A program made the position numbers and the translations under genes. DNA of 5,023 bases from Anaeromyxobacteraceae bacterium (GTDB lineage: Bacteria > Myxococcota > Myxococcia > Myxococcales > Anaeromyxobacteraceae). The notes under the pieces are model-generated. The model was not told where the DNA came from, did no database searches, and saw only the letters and a list, made by a program, of their open reading frames with translations. The stretch lies in contig DAIEMM010000485.1 in the NCBI GenBank assembly GCA_027349605.1, positions 1 to 5,023 of the forward strand. Reading direction: 5' to 3'. Shown here one piece after another: positions 1 through 5,023 of this stretch (positions within the stretch are counted from its first letter, which is position 1; each line of letters starts with the position of its first letter).

Positions 1-1057
1 CGAGTTCGTTCCCGACGGGATCGTGGTCGCCGACCCGGGCGGGACGATCGTCTACGCCAACGCCACGGCGGTGGACCTCTTCGGCTGGGAGCGGGAGGAA
101 CTGGTCGGCCAGGCGGTGGAGGTGCTCCTGCCGGCGCGCCACCGGGGCGCCCACGTCGGGTTGCGCAGCGCCTACCACGATGCCCCCCGTCCGCGTCCCA
201 TGGGCATGGGCATCGACCTCGCCGCCCTGCGCAAGGACGGCAGCGAGTTCCCGGCGGAGATCAGCCTGTCGCCGCTCCGCTCGGGCGGGACCACCTGGGC
301 CGTGGCCGCGGTGCGCGACGCCACCGAGCGGCGGCGGGTCGAGGCCAAGGCCTTGCTGTACCGGCAGGCGAAGGAGGAGGTCCGGGCCCGGGACGAGTTC
401 CTCTCGGTGGCCTCCCACGAGCTCCGCACCCCGGTCACCGCGCTGCACGTGCAGCTCCAGATGCTGCAGCGGGTGGTGGAGCGCATCGGCGCGCCGGGCC
501 CGGTCAGGGAGAGGGTCCAGTCGCTCGACCAGCAGGTCCGCCGCCTCTCCGGGCTGGTCGAGGCGCTGCTCGACCTCTCCCGCATCCGGCTCGGCCGCAT
601 GGAGCTCCTGCGCGAGCAGGTGGACGTGGCCGAGCTGGCGCGGGAGGTGGCCGCGCCCTACCAGGCGGACCTCGACCTGGCGCGCGGCTCGTCGGTCCGG
701 GTGATCGCCGCGGGGCCGGTGATCGCCTCCCTCGACCGGGTCCGGATCGAGCAGGTCCTCGCGAACCTGCTCGGCAACGCGGTGAAGTTCGGCGAGGGGA
801 AGCCCGTGGAGGTGCGGGTCGAGCGGACCGACGGCGGGATCCGCGTGGAGGTGGTCGACCGCGGCCTGGGGATCGAGGCCGAGCAGGCCGAGCGGATCTT
901 CGGCCGCTTCGAGCGGGCGGCGCCGGCGCACCACTACCCGGGTCTCGGGCTGGGGCTCTACGTCGCGCGGGAGATCGTCGAGGCCCACGGAGGGAGGATC
1001 CGCGCCCGCGGGGAACCGGGGAAGGGCGCCTCCTTCTCGGTCGAGATCCCGGCGTGA
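1..1057 (+). CDS. PAS-domain sensor histidine kinase, 5' end missing
   Basis: This is the C-terminal part of a two-component sensor kinase. The reading frame is open to the window edge (first full codon at base 2). Residues before the internal GTG at 23 read EFVPDGIV, a normal PAS beginning, so that GTG is not the true start. Counting from base 2, a PAS fold spans about residues 1-108 and a charged linker helix follows. The HisKA domain has the H-box SHELRTP with the phospho-accepting His at 139 (codon 416-418). The HATPase_c domain follows with N-box NLLGNAVKF (about 255-263), G1 box DRGLGI (286-291), F-box IFGRFER and G2 box GLGLGL (314-319). All ATP-binding and autophosphorylation motifs are intact, so it should be active. 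No membrane segment or receiver domain is visible in this part, but one could lie upstream. The signal and the partner regulator are unknown. Its stop overlaps the next gene by four bases. Confidence 0.95.
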   Translation, partial: EFVPDGIVVADPGGTIVYANATAVDLFGWEREELVGQAVEVLLPARHRGAHVGLRSAYHDAPRPRPMGMGIDLAALRKDGSEFPAEISLSPLRSGGTTWAVAAVRDATERRRVEAKALLYRQAKEEVRARDEFLSVASHELRTPVTALHVQLQMLQRVVERIGAPGPVRERVQSLDQQVRRLSGLVEALLDLSRIRLGRMELLREQVDVAELAREVAAPYQADLDLARGSSVRVIAAGPVIASLDRVRIEQVLANLLGNAVKFGEGKPVEVRVERTDGGIRVEVVDRGLGIEAEQAERIFGRFERAAPAHHYPGLGLGLYVAREIVEAHGGRIRARGEPGKGASFSVEIPA

Positions 1058-1716
1058 CCCTCCGCCGCGCCATGGTGGTCGCCGACGACCTGGGCTACGA
1101 CCCGGCGATCGACGCCGGGATCCTGGAGGCCCACCGCGGCGGGGTGGTGACCGCGGCGAGCGCCTTCGTCGACGGTCCGTTCGCGGAGGCGGCGCTGGCC
1201 GGGGCGCCGCGCTCGCTCGCGGTCGGTCTCCACCTCAGGCTGGCCAGCGGGAGCGGAGGCGCGGAGGCGGAGGAGGAGATCCTCCGGCAGCTCCGGCGCT
1301 TCGCGGAGATCCGGGGGGCGCCGCCCTCGCACGTCGACGGCCATCGGCACGTGCACGCCGAGCCGGCCGTCCTCGCGGCGCTGCTCCGGGTGACCGCGCC
1401 GCGGCGGCTTCGCATCCGGGCGCTCGACCCCGCCATGCGGGACCGGATCCGCGCGGCGGGCGGGCGCGCCTGCGACGGCTTCCTCGGGGATGCCGATCTC
1501 CGTCCCTGCTGGACTCCGGAGCGCCTGGCCGCGGCCGCGCGCGCACTGGAGCCCGGGACGACCGAGGTGATGATCCACCCCGGCCACGCCCCCTCGCACG
1601 TCGTGACCGGGTTCGGCCCGGAGCGGGAGGCCGAGCTCGCCGCCGCGATCGACCCGCGCGTCCGGGAGGCCTTCCGGGAGGCGGGCGTCTCCCTGTGCGG
1701 TGTTCTCCCGGAGTGA
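1054..1716 (+). CDS. YdjC/ChbG-family carbohydrate deacetylase, compact form
   Basis: This is a predicted metal-dependent deacetylase of the YdjC superfamily, whose known members include ChbG (chito-oligosaccharide deacetylase) and HpnK (hopanoid pathway). The family motifs occur in order: VVADDLG with the acidic pair D11/D12, VGLHLRL with H60, SHVDGHRHVH at 92-101 (the H-x-D-x-H metal and catalytic cluster), and MIHPGH at 174-179. At 220 residues it is shorter than usual (about 240-290). The segment between H60 and the SHVDGH motif is only about 30 residues and lacks most of the usual insert there. The GTG start at 1054 overlaps the kinase stop (GTGA) and has only a weak upstream GAG, which suggests coupled translation. 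An in-frame ATG at 1072 is possible but would start directly on the first beta strand. No signal peptide is seen, so it is probably cytoplasmic. The substrate cannot be told from sequence, and neither chb nor hopanoid genes are nearby. Confidence 0.88.
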   Translation: MTLRRAMVVADDLGYDPAIDAGILEAHRGGVVTAASAFVDGPFAEAALAGAPRSLAVGLHLRLASGSGGAEAEEEILRQLRRFAEIRGAPPSHVDGHRHVHAEPAVLAALLRVTAPRRLRIRALDPAMRDRIRAAGGRACDGFLGDADLRPCWTPERLAAAARALEPGTTEVMIHPGHAPSHVVTGFGPEREAELAAAIDPRVREAFREAGVSLCGVLPE

Positions 1717-1746
1717 CGGTCGCCGCCCGGGCCGGAACGCCCGTCG

Positions 1747-1776
1747 TTGCCAGGCCGGAGCACGGGGTGGTAGAAA
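1747..1776 (+). promoter_or_regulatory. Candidate sigma70-type promoter for mdh
   Basis: TTGCCA at 1747-1752 matches five of six bases of the -35 consensus. TAGAAA at 1771-1776 matches four of six of the -10 consensus. The spacer is 18 bases. The TAGAAAA patch is the only AT-rich spot in the 67-base gap after the deacetylase gene. Transcription from it should start near 1783-1784, at or next to the mdh ATG. This would separate mdh-sucC-sucD from the upstream kinase-deacetylase unit. It is inferred from consensus matching only. Confidence 0.45.
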
Positions 1777-1783
1777 ACCCGGC

Positions 1784-2719
1784 ATGGCAAGGAAGAAGAT
1801 CGCACTCGTCGGAGCCGGCCAGATCGGGGGCACCATGGCGCTCCTCTGCGGCCAGCGGCAGCTCGGGGACGTCGTGCTGGTGGACATCATGGAGGGCGTC
1901 GCCAAGGGCAAGGCCCTCGACCTCCAGGAGACCCGGGGGGTCCTCGGGTTCGACGTGAGCGTCACCGGGGGCGGGACCACCGACTACTCGATCGTCAAGG
2001 ACGCCGACGTGTGCATCGTCACCGCCGGCGTGCCGCGCAAGCCGGGCATGAGCCGGGACGATCTCCTCAAGGTGAACCTGGAGGCCATCACCCGGGTGGC
2101 CCAGGGCCTGAAGCAGTACGCGCCCAACGCCTTCGTCATCGTGGTGACGAACCCGCTCGACTCCATGGTCTACGCCATGTGGAAGGTCACGGGCTTCCCG
2201 CGGAACCGGGTGGTCGGAATGGCCGGCGTGCTCGACACCGCGCGCTTCCAGTACTTCGTCGGGGACGCGGCCGGCGTCGCGCCCCAGTACGTCTGCGCCA
2301 TGGTGCTCGGCGGCCACGGGGACGACATGGTCCCGCTTCTCCGCTACTCGTCGGTGAACGGCGTGCCGCTCACCAAGCTCCTCGAGAAGGGAAAGCTGGA
2401 CGCGATCGTGGAGCGCACCCGCAAGGGCGGAGGCGAGATCGTGGCGTTGCTCGGCACCGGATCGGCCTTCTACGCTCCGGCCGCCGCAGCGGTGACCATG
2501 GCCGAGAGCTTCCTCCGCGACCAGAAGCGGCTCCTTCCCTGCTCGGCCCTCCTCGACGGACAGTACGGCGTGAAAGGCATGTTCGTCGGCGTGCCGGCGG
2601 TGATCGGCGCCGGAGGGGTGGAGCGGATCGTCGAGCTCGACCTGGACGACGACGAGAAGGCCATGCTGGCCAGATCGGTGGCCAGCGTGAAGAAGTCGGT
2701 GGACGAGACCCGCCTGTAG
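1784..2719 (+). CDS. mdh: Malate dehydrogenase, NAD-dependent, LDH-like type
   Basis: This enzyme interconverts malate and oxaloacetate with NAD in the TCA cycle, in the cytoplasm. Its 311 residues are a normal length. The Rossmann motif GAGQIGG lies at 10-16. Asp34 at the end of the second strand favours NAD over NADP. The mobile loop AGVPRKPGMSR carries Arg85 at the position of LDH Gln102, the residue that sets malate rather than lactate specificity, and Arg91, the LDH Arg109 equivalent. Also present are Asn123 (VTNPLD), Asp151 and Arg154 (LDTARF), and the catalytic His178 (GGHGD). The family is the LDH-like, usually tetrameric Mdh and not the E. coli dimer type. The ATG at 1784 is chosen because MARKKIALVGAGQIGG is the usual N-terminus. 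An upstream in-frame GTG at 1700 would add 28 unrelated residues and overlap the deacetylase gene. The start has no good Shine-Dalgarno sequence. The gene is followed by sucC and sucD, its pathway partners. Confidence 0.97.
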   Translation: MARKKIALVGAGQIGGTMALLCGQRQLGDVVLVDIMEGVAKGKALDLQETRGVLGFDVSVTGGGTTDYSIVKDADVCIVTAGVPRKPGMSRDDLLKVNLEAITRVAQGLKQYAPNAFVIVVTNPLDSMVYAMWKVTGFPRNRVVGMAGVLDTARFQYFVGDAAGVAPQYVCAMVLGGHGDDMVPLLRYSSVNGVPLTKLLEKGKLDAIVERTRKGGGEIVALLGTGSAFYAPAAAAVTMAESFLRDQKRLLPCSALLDGQYGVKGMFVGVPAVIGAGGVERIVELDLDDDEKAMLARSVASVKKSVDETRL

Positions 2720-2727
2720 GGGGCGGG

Positions 2728-2750
2728 CCGGTTCTTTTCGTCCCCACCGG
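2728..2750 (+). other. Short inverted repeat after mdh, not a clear terminator
   Basis: CCGGT at 2728-2732 can pair with ACCGG at 2746-2750 around a pyrimidine-rich loop of 13 bases. A competing five-base stem can form between 2726-2730 and 2751-2755. It begins a few bases after the mdh stop, but no run of T follows it, so it is a poor intrinsic terminator. It may be chance in such GC-rich DNA, or a site that trims or protects the 3' end of mdh mRNA. Confidence 0.2.
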
Positions 2751-2769
2751 CGGCCAATCCGGATAAAAG

Positions 2770-2812
2770 GAGGGCCCGCGGGAGGCGCAGGCGCCCCCGC
2801 AGGGCGACCCTC
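2770..2812 (+). promoter_or_regulatory. Long GC hairpin in the sucC leader, flush with the Shine-Dalgarno site
   Basis: The arms pair as follows: GAGGG (2770-2774) with CCCTC (2808-2812), CCC (2775-2777) with GGG (2802-2804), GCGGG (2778-2782) with CCCGC (2796-2800), and GGCG (2784-2787) with CGCC (2792-2795), closed by a CAGG loop. That is 17 pairs with single bulged A bases at 2783 and 2801 and a three-base bulge at 2805-2807. The 3' arm ends at 2812 and the ribosome site AGGAGG starts at 2813. No T tract follows, so it is not an intrinsic terminator. It could affect sucC translation or mRNA processing. The pairing is read directly, but a function is inferred. Confidence 0.5.
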
Positions 2813-2818
2813 AGGAGG
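2813..2818 (+). promoter_or_regulatory. Ribosome binding site of sucC
   Basis: A perfect AGGAGG lies five bases before the GTG at 2824. It fixes that GTG as the start, which also gives the family-typical N-terminus MKIHEYQAKEIL. A second, equally strong AAGGAGGG at 2767-2774 has no start codon at a usable distance and lies in the 5' arm of the leader hairpin. Confidence 0.85.
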
Positions 2819-2823
2819 CCCCG

Positions 2824-3996
<1,173 letters not shown>

Positions 3997-3998
3997 GC

Positions 3999-4004
3999 GG
4001 AGGA
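3999..4004 (+). promoter_or_regulatory. Ribosome binding site of sucD
   Basis: GGAGGA follows the sucC stop (TAG, 3994-3996) by two bases and precedes the GTG at 4010 by five. It supports that GTG as the start and close coupling of sucD to sucC, which suits subunits made in equal amounts. Confidence 0.8.
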
Positions 4005-4009
4005 ACACC

Positions 4010-5023
4010 GTGAGCATCCTCGTCGATCGAAACACCCGCGTCGTGGTCCAGGGCATCACCGGCTCCGCCGGCAGCTTCCACTCCGAGCAGATGCTGGCCT
4101 ACGGCACCAAGGTCGTGGCCGGCGTCACCCCGGGGCGGGGAGGGACCCGCTTCCAGGGCCAGGTGCCCATCTTCAACACCGTCGAGGAGGCCGTCCGGGA
4201 GACCGGGGCCAACGCCTCGGCCGTCTTCGTCCCGCCTCCCTTCGCGGCCGACTCGATCCTCGAGGCGGCCGACGCGGGCATCCCGCTCGTGGTCGCCATC
4301 ACCGAGGGCATCCCGGTCCTCGACATGGTGCGGGTGAAGCGCTACCTGCAGGACCAGCCCGGCGTGCGGTTGCTCGGGCCCAACTGCCCCGGCGTGATCA
4401 CCCCGGGCCAGTGCAAGATCGGCATCATGCCCGGCCACATCCACCGGCCCGGCCGCATCGGCGTCGTCTCCCGCTCGGGGACGCTCACCTACGAGGCGGT
4501 GCTGCAGCTCACCCAGATCGGGCTCGGGCAGACCACCGCGGTGGGCATCGGCGGCGACCCGGTGCACGGCTTCGACTTCATCGAGGTGCTGCGCCTCTTC
4601 GAGGCCGACCCGGACACCGACGGCGTCATCATGATCGGGGAGATCGGCGGCACCGAGGAGGCCCGCGGCGCCGAGTGGGTGAAGGCCAACATGTCGAAGC
4701 CGGTGGTCGGCTTCATCGCCGGCCGCACCGCCCCTCCGGGCAAGCGGATGGGGCACGCCGGCGCCGTCATCTCGGGAGGTGGGGACACCGCCGAGGCCAA
4801 GATGGCCATCATGCGGGACGCCGGGATCGTGGTTTGCGAGTCGCCGTCCACCCTGGGCCGGGCGATGAAGGACCTGCTCGCGGGGCGCAAGGCGCCGGCG
4901 AAGGAGCCGGGTCCCGCGCCGAAGGCGGCCCCGCGGGCGACGGGGAAGCCCGCTCCCAAGGCGGCCCGCCCAGCCCGGCCGGCGCCCAAGGCGCCCGCCG
5001 GCAAGAAGAACCCCAAGCGCTGA
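4010..5023 (+). CDS. sucD: Succinyl-CoA synthetase, alpha subunit, with basic C-terminal tail
   Basis: This subunit binds CoA and carries the phosphohistidine of succinyl-CoA synthetase, working with SucC. The Rossmann CoA-binding domain begins MSILVDRNTRVVVQGITGSAG, with the glycine loop at 15-21. GPNCPGVITPG lies at 123-133, SRSGTLTYEA at 154-163, and GEIGG with Glu211 follows. The catalytic, phosphorylated His249 sits in GKRMGHAGA. The core aligns with E. coli SucD (289 residues) and ends near residue 292. Residues 293-337 are extra: a low-complexity Ala/Pro/Lys/Arg tail with 14 basic residues, a single acidic one, and three PAPKA repeats. It is likely disordered. The frame and the codon bias continue unchanged into the tail, so a frameshift artefact is unlikely. 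The GTG start has a good ribosome site, and the N-terminus is that of the family. The stop TGA is the last codon in the window. Confidence 0.98.
   Translation: MSILVDRNTRVVVQGITGSAGSFHSEQMLAYGTKVVAGVTPGRGGTRFQGQVPIFNTVEEAVRETGANASAVFVPPPFAADSILEAADAGIPLVVAITEGIPVLDMVRVKRYLQDQPGVRLLGPNCPGVITPGQCKIGIMPGHIHRPGRIGVVSRSGTLTYEAVLQLTQIGLGQTTAVGIGGDPVHGFDFIEVLRLFEADPDTDGVIMIGEIGGTEEARGAEWVKANMSKPVVGFIAGRTAPPGKRMGHAGAVISGGGDTAEAKMAIMRDAGIVVCESPSTLGRAMKDLLAGRKAPAKEPGPAPKAAPRATGKPAPKAARPARPAPKAPAGKKNPKR
4913..4996 (+). repeat. Three imperfect 18-base repeats coding PAPKA in the SucD tail
   Basis: The copies lie at 4913-4930, 4949-4966 and 4979-4996, in one frame, and encode PAPKAA, PAPKAA and PAPKAP. 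The starts are 36 and 30 bases apart. Copies one and two differ at two third-codon positions (GCG/GCT and CCG/CCC), which points to an older duplication kept for its protein sequence, or simply to strong Ala/Pro/Lys composition. The repeats resemble those of cationic histone-H1-like tails common in high-GC bacteria. Confidence 0.65.

Noticed and set aside
23..25. GTG at 23 as the true start of the histidine kinase
   Set aside because: The frame is open to the window edge, and the residues before it (EFVPDGI) belong to the PAS domain, so the gene starts upstream.
1700..1783. Upstream GTG start for mdh adding 28 residues
   Set aside because: The added residues are Arg/Gly-rich, unlike any Mdh N-terminus, and overlap the end of the deacetylase gene. 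The ATG at 1784 gives the standard Rossmann start.
2720..2760. Intrinsic terminator after mdh
   Set aside because: Only short competing stems form, and no T run follows them. The sequence does not support a stop of transcription between mdh and sucC.
2762..2767. GATAAA as a -10 box of a separate sucC promoter
   Set aside because: It matches four of six consensus bases, but no -35-like hexamer is found 16-18 bases upstream. It remains possible but unsupported.
4886..5020. SucD tail as a frameshift artefact or a fused second gene
   Set aside because: The frame runs unbroken to a TGA with the same G/C third-position bias, and the Ala/Pro/Lys pattern with PAPKA repeats is regular. It reads as a real low-complexity extension with no folded domain.

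Overview
This window carries five same-strand genes at very high GC. It looks like a fragment of a Myxococcota chromosome, with an Anaeromyxobacter- or Myxococcus-like lineage as the best guess. That guess rests on the base composition, the codon bias toward G/C in third positions, the H-box style of the histidine kinase (FLSVASHELRTP), the LDH-like malate dehydrogenase type, and the Ala/Pro/Lys-rich protein tail. It is an inference from style and not from a database comparison.

Bases 1-1716 hold a two-gene unit. The first gene is the 3' part of a PAS-domain sensor histidine kinase whose start lies upstream of the window. The second encodes a compact YdjC/ChbG-type carbohydrate deacetylase. 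The kinase stop and the deacetylase GTG start share four bases (GTGA), so the two are probably translated from one mRNA. No response regulator is visible.

Bases 1784-5023 hold a TCA-cycle cluster in the order mdh, sucC, sucD. It encodes an LDH-like NAD-dependent malate dehydrogenase and the beta and alpha subunits of succinyl-CoA synthetase. All catalytic residues I can place are present. A promoter-like sequence sits right before mdh at a spacing that would give a leaderless or nearly leaderless mRNA. The 104-base mdh-sucC gap contains a long GC hairpin that ends exactly where the sucC Shine-Dalgarno sequence begins. sucC and sucD are 13 bases apart and certainly co-transcribed. SucD carries about 45 extra C-terminal residues that are strongly basic and contain three PAPKA repeats. 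Its stop codon is the last base of the window, so nothing downstream can be seen.

The genes are mostly housekeeping. I found no mobile element, CRISPR array, tRNA, rRNA or defence-like locus, and no clear new system. The observations most worth following are the hairpin before sucC, the basic tail of SucD, the possible leaderless mdh start, and the pairing of a sensor kinase with a deacetylase.
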